Shown here: positions 12,587 to 23,379 of the stretch, piece by piece | Layout: every line of letters begins with the position of its first letter | Numbering within the stretch: the first letter of the stretch is position 1 | Assembly: GCA_951217055.1 (NCBI GenBank) | Contig: OX578284.1 | Span: 15,433,687 to 15,497,686 of the forward strand | DNA: 64,000 nt | Source: Gerris lacustris | Lineage: Eukaryota; Arthropoda; Insecta; Hemiptera; Gerridae | Reading direction: 5' to 3' | Notes under the pieces: model-generated | Database searches by the model: none | What the model was told of the DNA's origin: nothing | The model's input: only the letters and a program-made list of their open reading frames with translations | Position numbers and translations under genes: made by a program

Positions 12587-12688
12587 CTTATGGAATCGCT
12601 TATTTATGCCTTGTCCACCGATGAATTGGGTATATGGCAACTGGGCGCTGGGCCATTTCTTTTTTGTTGACATGCCAAACTTGCCCTT
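12587..12688 (-). pseudogene. Exon-like block, left arm of palindrome
   Basis: A block of 34 codons between an acceptor-like 'ttcccgcag' and a donor-like 'gtaag' on the minus strand. The frame is open on both sides, so it could be part of a longer frame rather than a true exon. Read KGKFGM...KRFHK. The pattern W-P-x3-L-P-Y faintly recalls the start of astacin-type protease domains, but this is too short to assign. No upstream or downstream partner exon was recognised. Confidence 0.35.
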
Positions 12689-12959
12689 CTGCGGGAACAT
12701 TGAAAAGAGATGGATAAAGTTTTGATTTTCACAGGATCGTTTAATTAAATTATTTAAAAAACAGTGGTAAAGGTGGCCACTGATATGAGTGGGCCGTTTT
12801 CTTTTTAACGTCCCCGCAAAGCGATATGTTTGGGGCGGTGGACACCCCAAACGGCCCACTCTTATCGGTGGCCACCTTTACCACTGTTTTGTAAATAATT
12901 TAATTAAACGATCCTGTGAAAATCAAAACTTTATCTATCTCTTTTCAATGTTCCCGCAG

Positions 12960-13061
12960 AAGGGCAAGTTTGGTATGTCAACAAAAAAGAAATGGTCCAG
13001 CGCCCAGTTGCCATATACCCAATTCATCGGTGGACAAGGCATAAATAAGCGATTCCATAAG
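12960..13061 (+). pseudogene. Exon-like block, right arm of palindrome
   Basis: Mirror copy of the 12587-12688 block: 34 codons, phase 0/0, flanked by the same acceptor-like and donor-like sequences. It differs by few bases (S in place of P after KKKW). Near identity of the arms may come from recent inverted duplication or gene conversion, so it is not by itself evidence for protein-level selection. Confidence 0.35.
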
Positions 13062-13439
13062 GTAAGAAACCTTTATCAATCAGCGACTCACTTCTTATGG
13101 TGGCCTGTGGACTAGAACTAATTATTCGATTAGGATTTTTTCATACGTCGCAATTTTTTTTAAAAATAATCTTAAAATATAATATCAGGGCGTTTAGAAC
13201 TAGAGACTTGAGGTTCATTGCGTTTGAAACTTAAAAATTAATTTAACGTCTTTTACTTCATGTGATTATAATTAACTTTTTAAAAGTTACAGCAAAAATA
13301 AACTTTTACCGTTTCAATGGCCGCCATATTGAAACGGCTAGTTTGATTTCACTGGTTAGCGAGCTCATCCAATTAAGATTTATAAGGTCTCAGCCTAATT
13401 TCATCAAAATCAGACAATATATTCATAATGATTTCCTGA

Positions 13440-13512
13440 TGAAATCCGCGTCAAGAAGGGGTTGAAATCCGACGTTTCGCTTCCACTACTGGAAGCATCT
13501 TCAGGAGTATGA
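13440..13512 (-). repeat. Family H fragment with hammerhead-like core
   Basis: On the minus strand: CTGAAGA (13498-13504), the same 7-bp stem-loop gcttcca/tggaagc as at 7975-7991, then GAAACGTC. CUGANGA allows any base at the fifth position, so the core is kept. The stem III partner has changed (GACGC instead of GACGT), which would break the closing A-U pair. Outer hairpin arms are not seen in this copy. Confidence 0.55.
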
Positions 13513-13514
13513 GA

Positions 13515-15860
13515 CAAGACGTACTGACATCTCAGTATTTTAACAAGGGTGGCTTAAAAAAAATCTTGATTGTGGTGGGAAAAATGTAGCTCTTATGCTG
13601 CTTTCTTGAATTCCTCGGGAAGATCTCCAGACTTTCAAATAGGTAAATCCTGAAAAACTAAAAATAACTTGTTGGTGAATGTAGTTTTTTGGACCCCGTT
13701 TAATGCTAATAAAGCTTATAGTATAATAAACAAACTCATAGCATTAACAAAACTCTTATAGTATTAATAGAACTCAAATAGACCAATTGATCAGTTGTCA
13801 AAAAACCAAAATGGTTAATTCGCAGTTGCAGTGTGGGTCGTTGAAGGGTTATAAAACAAAACAAAATGGTTAATGTTTAACGTTCAAGCGGTCGTACTCG
13901 CGGTGTTTGGACCGCACTTCTTGAATTATTAAGTAAAGTGATCTACAGGGAGTTACCATCAAAATAAGACCTCTATTATTCCTTAGTTAACTACCGCATC
14001 CGTGCTTAGGCTTAGATACCGCACGCATCCTACATCCTTTCCTCTAGGTACCGTCAACATTCAATTGCAAAGTGGTAATCACCGAAACTAGATAGCTGAG
14101 AGGAGTGAACACCGCGGCGCGACCATTAACGTATACCAATCAAGTTTATATATTTCGTTTAAGGTGCATTTTAAACGTTTTTTCAATGAATTTATCATTA
14201 AAATCCATGGTAAAATAAGTAATTCCTGAAAAAATGAAGTATAATTGAAGTGAAGTGAATACTCCGCTGCGCAACCAACATTGGGATTCCAATGGGATTG
14301 GCAACTGGGATTCCAATAGGATTGGCAATAGGATTGACAATGGGATTGGTGACCGACTGAAGGTTAATCAGTACAGTTTCGACTACTTTTGTTCGTCACC
14401 TATGTAGGTCGTCAAAACGCGGTTCTATCCATTATCACTATATTGAATTATTTCCTTTAACTTTATCTTAAAGTAATGATCTTGCTATTAATCCTAATTG
14501 CAGAGATTTCATCTTGAAATTGAGCAGAAAAATATTCTAATTCGTTGCGGTTGAAAGGCTTTAATTGTAATAGAATTTCCGAAAAAGAGCCAATTTTCAC
14601 CAACAAATTTTGCTTCTCAGGCACTTATCCACATGTAGAATCTTTCTTAGAGTAAATTTGATGGCAGAATTGAAATTTGATAGAATTTGATTATTAAAAA
14701 TTCAAATATTTGAATAACCAACTATGATCTTGCGTATTATAGCTCTTAAATATTTCTATAACCTTATTTTCGAAGAAAATTAAGCTATTGCAATGGCTTC
14801 AAAATATTTTAATGCGAATTTTTGAAATTTTTTCCCACGGAAATCCGTTTTAGACCATCTGAATCGATTCCTAAAATTTTACACACACACTTTTCTTTTT
14901 TTACACCTTTTTATGTATGTATGTATAATGTATATATGTGTCAGACGATATCTCCCCTTAGGATGATTAGATTTCTTTGAAAATTCGCTCATTGCCATGG
15001 TGCATGACTAGTCTTTCTTTCATATAATAGTTATTTTAGAGTAATAAAACAAATAAATTCAATACAAAAGAAACTGTTTTTTGAAATCAATAAATACATG
15101 TATGTTTATTAATTTTAAGTATTTATGATGGGAATGCTGCCAAGACCTGAGATTTTATTTAGAAATTTAAATAAAATAAAGTTATTTACTCGATAATATC
15201 ACCTGATTCCTGACTCCATCTGCCATTAGTAAATATTGAAGGTTGTTTACTCTCAGGTAATAAACATTCGTTTGTCTTGAGTACAGTATAGAACGTAGGA
15301 TGCTTTATTAGAATAGTGATCAGTAATTTAACAAGCACAGTCGGGCCTCTAAAGAAATTTATGGTTCCAGGAAAGAAAATCGCGGTATAGAAATTTCGAT
15401 ATATAGCTTTTTTTAAGTGAAACATCTTTAGAGCCGGTAGAATTGGCTTGGATGAAATGAACCAGAATGGAGAGATAATAAGGCCCTTCATAGGCTATGA
15501 ATAGAATGATTATGTGTTAAAGATAAGTCAGTAAGTAATCTTTAAATTAATATTGATTATCTTATATTTATTCTTTCAGAAAAGTGAAAATTTTTAATTA
15601 AGTTTTCTATTTTAGGTCTTCAGGGGTATAATAAAAACCAACTACGTTTTTTGCGATATATCGTCCCTACTTTGGGACATTATCAAGCAATATACTTATT
15701 TCCATTGTGCATGAATTAAAATTTATTTGTCATCTCATCAATTAAAAAGTGATATTATATACATCCCACTTCTTAATTTCGTCAATAAGAAATTCCATTA
15801 AGTAAAATAAAATTAAAATTCATATCTCACACACAAAGATACACGAGTTACGTACAGAGA
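13515..15860. other. Gene-free stretch with short simple repeats
   Basis: No exon or RNA gene seen. At about 14280-14348 a short repeat of 'gggattggcaa' and 'gggattccaat' units occurs. The 101-residue minus frame at 15186-15491 has no recognisable motif and sits in AT-rich sequence. Confidence 0.45.
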
Positions 15861-15867
15861 TTGAACT

Positions 15868-16275
15868 ATGACTCCCATAGTTAATGATAATTATAATTTG
15901 ATTTAAATTAAAATTTAATGTTTCCGTAGGAAGAATACTACCTAAAAATTAAAAATTTGAATTTCTAATTGATTGTTCTAGGTACAGGTACTAAATGAGT
16001 ACTTTATAATTATAAGCGTTAATTCTCGGTCTAGTTCTATTGCCGTGAATATTGGCTTGCTAGACTTGTAGAAAAGATTGAAAGCTTGGATTCGGGACTT
16101 GGTATCGGTAACGACAGAGAAAGATCATTCTCCAGTATAGCTCAGTTGGTAAGAGCGCCTCTAACGAATTTATAGGAGGCCCGTAGTTCAAGTGCCGGTG
16201 CTCGGGTCTATTTTTCTCTGTATGTCTCCCGTAGTTAATGATAATTATAATTTGATTTAAAATAAAAATAGTAGG
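15868..16275. repeat. Direct repeats flanking a tRNA-like region
   Basis: A block of about 35 bp beginning 'gttaatgataattataattt' occurs at about 15880 and again at about 16235 in the same orientation. The space between holds the tRNA-like sequence at 16133-16211. This may be a partial tandem duplication or the two ends of a small element. Confidence 0.6.
16133..16211 (+). pseudogene. tRNA-like sequence, probable tRNA pseudogene or SINE head
   Basis: The box A is a good match ('tatagctcagttggtaagag', D-stem gctc/gagc) and the box B is near consensus ('tagttcaagtgcc'). The anticodon stem can form from gcctc and gaggc, but the loop between is 14 bases instead of 7, and no 7-bp acceptor stem pairs across the ends. 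It is followed by a T-rich run 'tatttttctc', which could end Pol III transcription. A working tRNA is unlikely. Confidence 0.6.
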
Positions 16276-16309
16276 ATTTATAGAAAATACCTTAACAAGG
16301 TTGTAAACA

Positions 16310-16555
16310 GAATATCTAAATAGGATAGGAAACAAATAGCAAAATGGGATAGAAAACAAAATACCTAAATAGGGTAGAAAACAAAATATCTAAATAGGAT
16401 AGAATAAAAATTATAGAACAGGAAGTGGTGGTGGTAAAACGATGAAATATTTTTCATCCGTAGTAAAACTATGAATTATATAATCATCTGTGGTAAAAAC
16501 GATGAAATATATAATCATCTGTGGTAAAAACGATGAAATATATATTCATCTGTGG
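16310..16555. repeat. Two adjoining minisatellites
   Basis: At 16310-16400 a unit of about 27 bp repeats around four times ('gatagaaaacaaaatacct', 'aaatag'). At 16430-16555 a unit of about 33 bp repeats about four times ('gtggtaaaaacgatgaaat', 'atataatcatct'). Confidence 0.85.
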
Positions 16556-16654
16556 AATCGAATCCTAAATTACAATTTGCACACACAAATTCAAGTATGA
16601 TATTCATTAAAATTTGTTCTAAATATTCGTGTATATTTCATAAACATTAAGTAA

Positions 16655-17855
16655 AATAGACTGTCTATTGGTGTGCCACATAGCTTCCTCGCATCCTATT
16701 CACGTACTTTATTGATTTTATACTTTTACAAACCATTATTAAAAAAAAAAAAAAAAAAAAAAAAATTTTTCAATTTTACCCCCTCAAAACTAGAAATAAC
16801 ACAAAACAGAACGTAACAAAAATTTGTACCCCTGTACTTTAAAGTTCCAAAATTATATTTTTTAAAAAAACAAACAATACAAAAGGGCTAATTAAACTAA
16901 TAAATAAATATAAATAAAAAACCTAATAACCAAAAATTATTTAAACCCTTTAACCTACAACAAAATTAAAAATCGGTACAAAAGTACGTGTACATAATTT
17001 TTTTAAAATAAACCAATAAAATAGCTTTAATGTACATATCAATCCCTTTTAAATGACATACGACACAATATTAAAAACCAAAAACTAATGAATTAAAATA
17101 TAATCAATTTAAAGAGCATTAGTGTGAGATTCAAGCGCCTCAATCAGAAATAAAATCGGTCAACTATTATAGAAACTATGGCCATTGAAAGACAAAAATG
17201 GAAAAAAATAAAACCAAAAAAATACTAAAATTATCACCATCGAAGGCACAACCGTTGATGATACGACAAAAAGTCATAAGACTAAAGTTGTGGATTTTTT
17301 ATATTCAGTTACCACTGGTGCTATCCGTTTTCCAATACGACTTACCGTTTAACCGCAATACGCCCCCAAAATAGCTTAAAAATCATGTCGGCCAGGGTAC
17401 TTCAATCAAGCCAGGGTACAAAAATCAGAGGGAAAAGGGTACTTTTTATAATTATTTTGGTTTTACAATATGGACATTTTAATTCACCAATATGAATGAT
17501 TAATATTCCATATTAATTAACCGCTCATTTGTTTCTCTTCCACATGTGCAAAAACATACATTTATTTACACCTATAGCTTCAAAAGTACTTATCTGATCT
17601 GTATGAAATTATATTTTATCGGAAGTAACCCGCAGATATAGCCGCAGATTAATTTGAACCGTCTGCGCTCTTTAATTTCTGCTAAAATGATACTTTAATT
17701 CATTTAAAAATTGACAGATTAAAAAAACGGGGGTAACAATTTAACAAATTAGAGAATGAAGCCATTAGTAAAAGCATAAAATTTAATAAACTTCGTGATA
17801 GGATGCGAGGATGCTATGTGCCACACCAATTGGCCGTCTATTTTTCAAATTAAAC
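16655..17855. mobile_element. Head-to-head family B ends enclosing 1.2 kb
   Basis: The left edge 'gtgtgccacatagcttcctc' (near 16670) and the right edge 'aggatgctatgtgccacacc' (near 17812) are inverted copies; the match extends about 45-50 bp outward and inward ('aaatagac...' / '...gtctattt'). The right third is a reverse-oriented family B copy; the left part is a degenerate forward copy interrupted by poly-A (about 29 A at 16738). It is either one element with TIRs or two family B copies in opposite orientation. Confidence 0.65.
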
Positions 17856-18420
17856 TGTTCAATATTTCATTAAATTTGTTTGTTCTGCAACTCGATGAAC
17901 ATGATTGCAATGAAAACTACCTTTTTACAATATGTAACCAAAGTTTTAGGAGAACAACATTATAAAAGAATTTGGTTATGACCATGTTTCTAAAATGAGG
18001 AAATTATTTCCAGAAGATATTAAACAAAAATTTTCCCAACACTGAGAAGTAACTTTTCTATAGGTTTTAACATGTCACGTTTGTTGAAGTAAAAAACCAC
18101 AGTTCCCTCAGAAATCAATGACCAAAGTTGCGTGTTGATTTCAACACATGCTTACATTTTATCGTGATAAAAAGTCCTCTATCCATATTTTGATCAAAAA
18201 GTACTAAATCCAGATTTACGTATTACCTGCCTTTAATGTTTGAATCAACTATATCAGAAAGGGGCTGTATCAGAAAGTAGCATTTCCAATTTTGTTGGTT
18301 TGAAAAGGAAACTCGACACCAGTTACAAATGGAAAAAGTACTAAATCCTTTTCAACTTTTCCTGTCAAACTTTCAAATGGCTATAAAAAGTTTCGTTAAA
18401 TATTATGATGACTAATTGGT

Positions 18421-18648
18421 ACTTCTTTAGATTGTTACTCCCCTCTTTTTTTAGAATATAAATGACTTTGACTAAATAACTATCAAGATAAAGTGATGAT
18501 TAGTCCAATTTACTTTTAGACAAAGGAATATCACACTTCTGTTTTCATAAGGGGAGTAACATTCTAAAGAAGAACATTCCAGACACCTTCTTTAGATTGT
18601 TACACCCCTCTGTTTTTTTTATATAAGGGAGTAACAATCTAAAGAAGT
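18421..18648. mobile_element. Family C double-hairpin MITE, copy 1
   Basis: Begins 'acttctttagattgttac' then CCCC, and ends in the inverted form 'ggagtaacaatctaaagaag'. The same pair also occurs in the middle (an inward 'ggggagtaacattctaaag' followed by 'cttctttagattgttac'), so the element is two inverted-repeat units in series: a longer one and a short hairpin. It has no open frame. Copies: 22019-22250, 44429-44658, 60994-61240 and a fragment at 61546-61570. Confidence 0.9.
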
Positions 18649-18659
18649 GCCGACAAATT

Positions 18660-19500
18660 TTACACCGAAAGTTTTCAAATTTATATAAAATGTAATTCCA
18701 CCTAGATGCGGGATCACATTGAATTTTTCAATTTTGTTTTGATCAAGGTGGTTATAGTACTTTTTGGAACTAAGCTCCTTAAATTTTGATGCTTAATATC
18801 CCTTTAGCTGATTGGAGGATTGATTCTGAGAGTATGTGATTTTTATTTTAGTTTATGTTTTCTTGATATTCTCCATTTGTTTAAAAACTGCTGTGATGTG
18901 ATCACCATGGAAACTATAGATGACGAAGGACTCTGGAGAATTGGCAGATTGTAGTTAGGAATTTTGGCCGGTAGATGTCAGGGGTTGGATTGTTGCTCCC
19001 CTTTAGCTGGAAGGGGTAAGGGGGGGAGGGTCCTGTAGGATATGGATTGGTGGTCTCTCTCTAGTCCGAACCCAAGGGGAGAGGGGTTGAGTTGCACATC
19101 TACTCCTACCTAGCACGTGGTGTTATCAGAGCACCCTTGTACTGTATAGCGCGATTCTTAGGTGCCACGCCTACCACAGTCCTATCACCAGGATACCTTA
19201 CCATCACGACAACCTGCTAAACACCTCATCACGCTATCAACACCACTAATCAAAGGTAAACCACTTATCAAATCACGTTAAACAACTAAACACGATAAAC
19301 AAACCTCAACCAATTCTCTTTCTTAACTTGAAAAAATAATCCTTTCTTCATAAACCATCTATCCTTATCCTTCATTTTTGGATAATTTGCCAGGATCAAT
19401 AATAAATAGAAATTTGTAACCTTCCTTCTATCCTTAAACCTTGAGAAAGGTTATGCTTTTGAATAGAACCATTTCTACATTTCATTGCATAAACAAAATA
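18660..19500. other. Gene-free stretch
   Basis: A stretch around 18990-19260 is less AT-rich than its surroundings and has no long open frame. I find no splice-bounded coding block. Nothing else is recognised. Confidence 0.4.
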
Positions 19501-19683
19501 TAAATAAAATATTTTCTTCTTTTTAACATTATAAATTATAATATATATTTAAACGTATAATACTGTTCCAATAAAATAGTATATACATAAATATGGAAAC
19601 ATTTAAACGAAATTTTAAACGTTACGTCTTTTTATGACGAATAAATACACTATATTAGATTTATAAAGCTGATAATAAACAAA

Positions 19684-19880
19684 ATAATAATAATTATTAT
19701 TTTATGAACAATAAATAACTTTATTATGTTCATGATTTTTTAATTAACGATGTGAAATAGTGATTTAAAAAAAATGTTCTATAAATAATAATAATTATTA
19801 TTTTATGAACAATAAATAACTTTATTATGTTCATGATTTTTTAATTAACGATGTGAAATAGTGATTTAAAAAAATTGTTC
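19684..19880. repeat. Duplicated AT-rich block, about 100 bp twice
   Basis: Two nearly identical copies in direct orientation (about 19684-19783 and 19786-19880), each with 'aataataattattatttta', 'gaacaataaataacttta', 'ttatgttcatgatttttta' and 'attaacgatgtgaaatagtg'. Confidence 0.95.
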
Positions 19881-20165
19881 TAATAATTCCTCTAAAAATT
19901 TATTTTATTTGGAATAATACAAACTATATTTTTTATATTTTATTTTTGGATAAGCTTAATATATTAAGACTTATAATTAAAAATATTTAGCCAATATTAA
20001 ATATATTTTATATTTAAACGATAGGATTTACTATAATGAAAAAGTATAATATAAGAGTTAAAATAATATTGTATTATAGTAATAATACATTTTGTTATAT
20101 GTATATGTTGAATATGTATATTATAGTATATTTGAACTAATTAAAACACAACTAACTTTTTCAAA

Positions 20166-20970
20166 TCAAGATAATTTAATATTTATTAGGTACACTAACG
20201 ATATTATATTTTACAATATATCCTTATGTATATACAAAGACATATAAACGATAAATATTTTCTAATGAAGATAATCTAATATTTATTAGTTACACTAACG
20301 ATATTATATTTTACAATATATCTTTATGTGTATACAAAGACATAAACGATAAATATTTTCTAATTAAGATAATCTAATATTTATTAGTTACACTAACGAT
20401 ATTATATTTTACAATATATCTTTATGTATATACAAACACATAAACGATAAATATTTTCTAATTAAGATAATCTAATATTTATTAGTTACACTAACGATAT
20501 TATATTTTACAATATATCTTTATGTATATACAAACACATAAACGATAAATATTTTCTAATTAAGATAATCTAATATTTATTAGGTACACTAACGATATTA
20601 TATTTTACAATATATCTTTATGTATATACAAACACATAAACGATAAATATTTTCTAATTAAGATAATCTAATATTTATTAGTTACACTAACGATATTATA
20701 TTTTACAATATATCTTTATGTATATACAAACACATAAACGATAAATATTTTCTAATTAAGATGATCTAATATTTATTAGTTACACTAACGATATTATATT
20801 TTACAATTATCTTTATGTTTATAAAACACATAAACGATAAATATTTTCTAATTAAGATAATCTAATATTTATTAGTTACACTAACGATATTATATTTTAC
20901 AATTATCTTTATGTATATAAAACACATAAACGATAAATATTTTCTAATTAAGATAATCTAAAACTTAGTA
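20166..20970. repeat. AT-rich satellite, unit about 98 bp, about 8 copies
   Basis: Each unit contains 'gataatctaatatttatta', 'cactaacgatattatattt', 'acaatatatctttatgta' and 'cataaacgataaatatttt'. Units are nearly identical; the last ones carry small deletions in the acaatatatc part. A degenerate unit reappears at about 21262-21345. Every unit has two or three 'aacgat' motifs, and the same motif occurs through the flanking 19.5-20.1 kb sequence. Confidence 0.95.
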
Positions 20971-21521
20971 GAAATACTAACGCTGTTATATTTTATAATA
21001 TATGGGCCATTAAGCCCGTGGCAACAGACAGTATTATATTTAGTTTTATTAGTACTTAGTATTATATTTAGAAAAAAAGTAAAATTAAGTAAATTAATTT
21101 AGATAAGTTAGTGTATCTGTTTAAAGACCAACAAATCAAAACAAACGTTTATTTTTATTGTAATAAATGTGGTTGCTTTAGCTTAGCAGTAACGTATCAT
21201 TTCGAGGTGAGTCGTCGGGACACTACTCGATTATATAAATGATCTTTATGATAACACATTTACTTAAATGATAAATATTTCCTAATTAAGATAATCTAAT
21301 ATTTAATAGTTACACTAACGATATTATATTTTATAATATATCGTTACATATTAGATAAGATACATTTAAACGGTACGAATTTGCTAGTTTAAAGTTTTAT
21401 TTTATTTAATTATAATTGTAACTTAAATTTAATTATAATTATAATTAACTTCGGGAAATAATTGTAACGTAGCCTATATAAATAATTGGTTGTTTTGACT
21501 GAGATTTTGTGGTACCACTTC

Positions 21522-21889
21522 ATAATTATGACTAGAGAGGTTAAGAAAGAAACACAACAATATTGTCACCACAATTTTTTTAATAATTACTAGACGCGTT
21601 TCGACTTACAATGTCATCTTCAGTAAGCGTGTTAACTTAGTAAGAGTGAATGCTGTACTAAGTTAACTATTTTACAAATTTTAAGGTAAACTAACAGTGC
21701 AAGGGGGTTTAGACACTGTTAGTTTACCTTAAAATTTGTAAAATAGTTAACTTAGTACAGCATTCACTCTTACTAAGTTAACACGCTTACTGAAGATGAC
21801 ATTGTAAGTTGAAACGCGTCTAGTAATTATTAAAAAAAATGTGGTGACAATATTGTTGTGTTTCTTTTTTAACCTCTCTAGTCATAATT
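21522..21889. mobile_element. Near-perfect palindrome, family G, 14-base loop
   Basis: The left arm (21522-21699) and right arm (21714-21889) are reverse complements with only a few mismatches; the loop is caagggggtttaga. Near each outer third is a 'gacgcgtttcgacttacaat' block with 'catcttcag', whose other strand reads CTGAAGATGAC...GTTGAAACGCGTC, again the CUGANGA...GAAAC order of a hammerhead core, although stem II would be only about 3 bp. No coding frame. Confidence 0.9.
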
Positions 21890-22018
21890 GTAAACTATAT
21901 AATTTTAAAATAAAAGTAATGCAATGTTTATTATTTGATGAGAAGAATCGCGATGTATTTGCAAATTCGAACAATAATATTTTTCTTACTCCGTGATTTA
22001 TAACGTAAATTAATTGGT

Positions 22019-22250
22019 ACTTCTTTAGATTGTTACTCCCCTGTGGTTTTTTTTTTTTTTTTAGAATGTAAATGACTTTGACTAAAAAACTATTAAGACA
22101 AAGGGATGTCTCGTCCAATGGACTTTGGGACAAAGGAATATCACACTTCTGTTTTATAAGGGTAGTAACAGTCTAAAGAAAAAAATTTCGTGCATCTTCT
22201 TTAGATTGTTACTCCCCTGTTTTATTTATATGGGGAGTAACAATATATAC
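22019..22250. mobile_element. Family C double-hairpin MITE, copy 2
   Basis: Same order of inverted repeats as copy 1. The right-hand end is degraded after 'ggggagtaacaatatata'. Like copy 1 it is preceded by 'taattggt'. Confidence 0.88.
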
Positions 22251-22754
22251 GTGTGTCGTGTGTGTGTGAATTATTCATTGGCCCCACATGAAGTCCTATT
22301 TTACATGGAATACTTAAGGGATCAAATTATCCACCAACATTTTTCTCTTTGTATAAATATAAATAACATGTTTAGATTTAATTGAGTAAGCTTACAGAAT
22401 ATATTTTTCACATTATTTTGCCAACTGTTCATATTGTAAAGAGTACGACTGAGGTAAAAGCAATTATTTCTTATACTTTCTTCTAATATAATTTTTTTAT
22501 CCCTTTTAATATATTTTTTTAGTATCCCTCATTCAACTTTTTATTCTTTTTTTTTTTATTAGTTTATATTGTATTTCAAGGACAAATCTTTTAGTCTATA
22601 TTTAACCCACTTCCCGGCTATCTAGAAAGGTGAAACTTGTACAGGCTGTGTATCTCCGACAATAATTCGAATAAAAATAAGCAGTCATCAGTTTTACAAG
22701 ATCGTTTAAATATTAATCAATATATTTCCGGGAAATTTAGCGGTCAAATTCGAA

Positions 22755-23375
22755 AATACTCTGCCAATTAGTGTGGCACATAGTTTTCTCGCGATTTATT
22801 TTGTAAACTTTAATAATTTTATACCATTAAAACCTATTATTGTTAAATTTATTTAATTTTCCGCCGTTTTTTAAAACTAAAAATTGTTTTGATTTTTTTT
22901 TTATTAATTAAAGTATCAATTTAGCAAAATTTAAGGAGCGGAGACGGTTGTTATTAATCTGGAGCCATTTACAGGCTACTTTCGATAAATCATCCAAATT
23001 TCATAAAAATCAGATTAGTGCTTTTAATAATATATAGGTGTAAACACAAATGTATGTTTGTGTTCATGTGGAAGAGAAACATATAGACGCAGAAGGTTGA
23101 AACTTATATGGGACCAACAATGGGCTAATTATGACATACCATCCAAATTGCAAAAAAATCAGATGAGTAGTTTTTAAGATATGTTGGTTAGCAAAAATTT
23201 AACTGACAGACAGACAGGTAGCCAGGGAACCAAAAATGTTTCCTGATGTCTGAAACGGATTTCTGTCTTGGAATTTTTGAAATCGGAGACCTAAAAAATA
23301 GTCGTTCTTCGGAATGATTACATAGCTTCCGTTACCTTCGGTAAGTTCGGAAGGAAAATATTGTCAACATTCACG
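22755..23375 (+). mobile_element. Family B repeat, nearly complete copy
   Basis: One of the two best copies for defining the family. It begins 'ccaattagtgtggcacatag' and ends with a perfect-stem block at about 23328-23362 ('cttccgttaccttcggtaag' then 'ttcggaag'), which folds as a hairpin. Internal order: a T-rich spacer, 'ttaattaaagtatcaattt', 'gagacggttg', 'catccaaatttcataaaaa', 'cagacagacagg' and 'gaaacggatttctgtcttgg'. It has no coding capacity. The 3' hairpin recalls Helitron-type elements but the required terminal dinucleotides are not established. Confidence 0.8.
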
Positions 23376-23379
23376 ACCA

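Larger units (their letters stand above)
12534..13114. mobile_element. Palindromic foldback element with an exon-like block in each arm
   Basis: The ends 'tagtccacaggcc' (12534) and 'ggcctgtggacta' (ending 13114) are inverted repeats, and the arms match inward to about 12800 and 12848 with few differences. Each arm carries the same open frame (12512-12859 minus, 12789-13115 plus). Inside, a 102-bp block (minus 12688-12587; plus 12960-13061) is bounded by 'ttcccgcag' and 'gtaag', that is acceptor-like and donor-like sites, and is exactly 34 codons, phase 0 at both ends. The predicted peptide begins KGKFGMSTKKKW and ends GINKRFHK; the arms differ at a P/S residue after KKKW. I do not recognise the protein. 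Confidence 0.8.
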
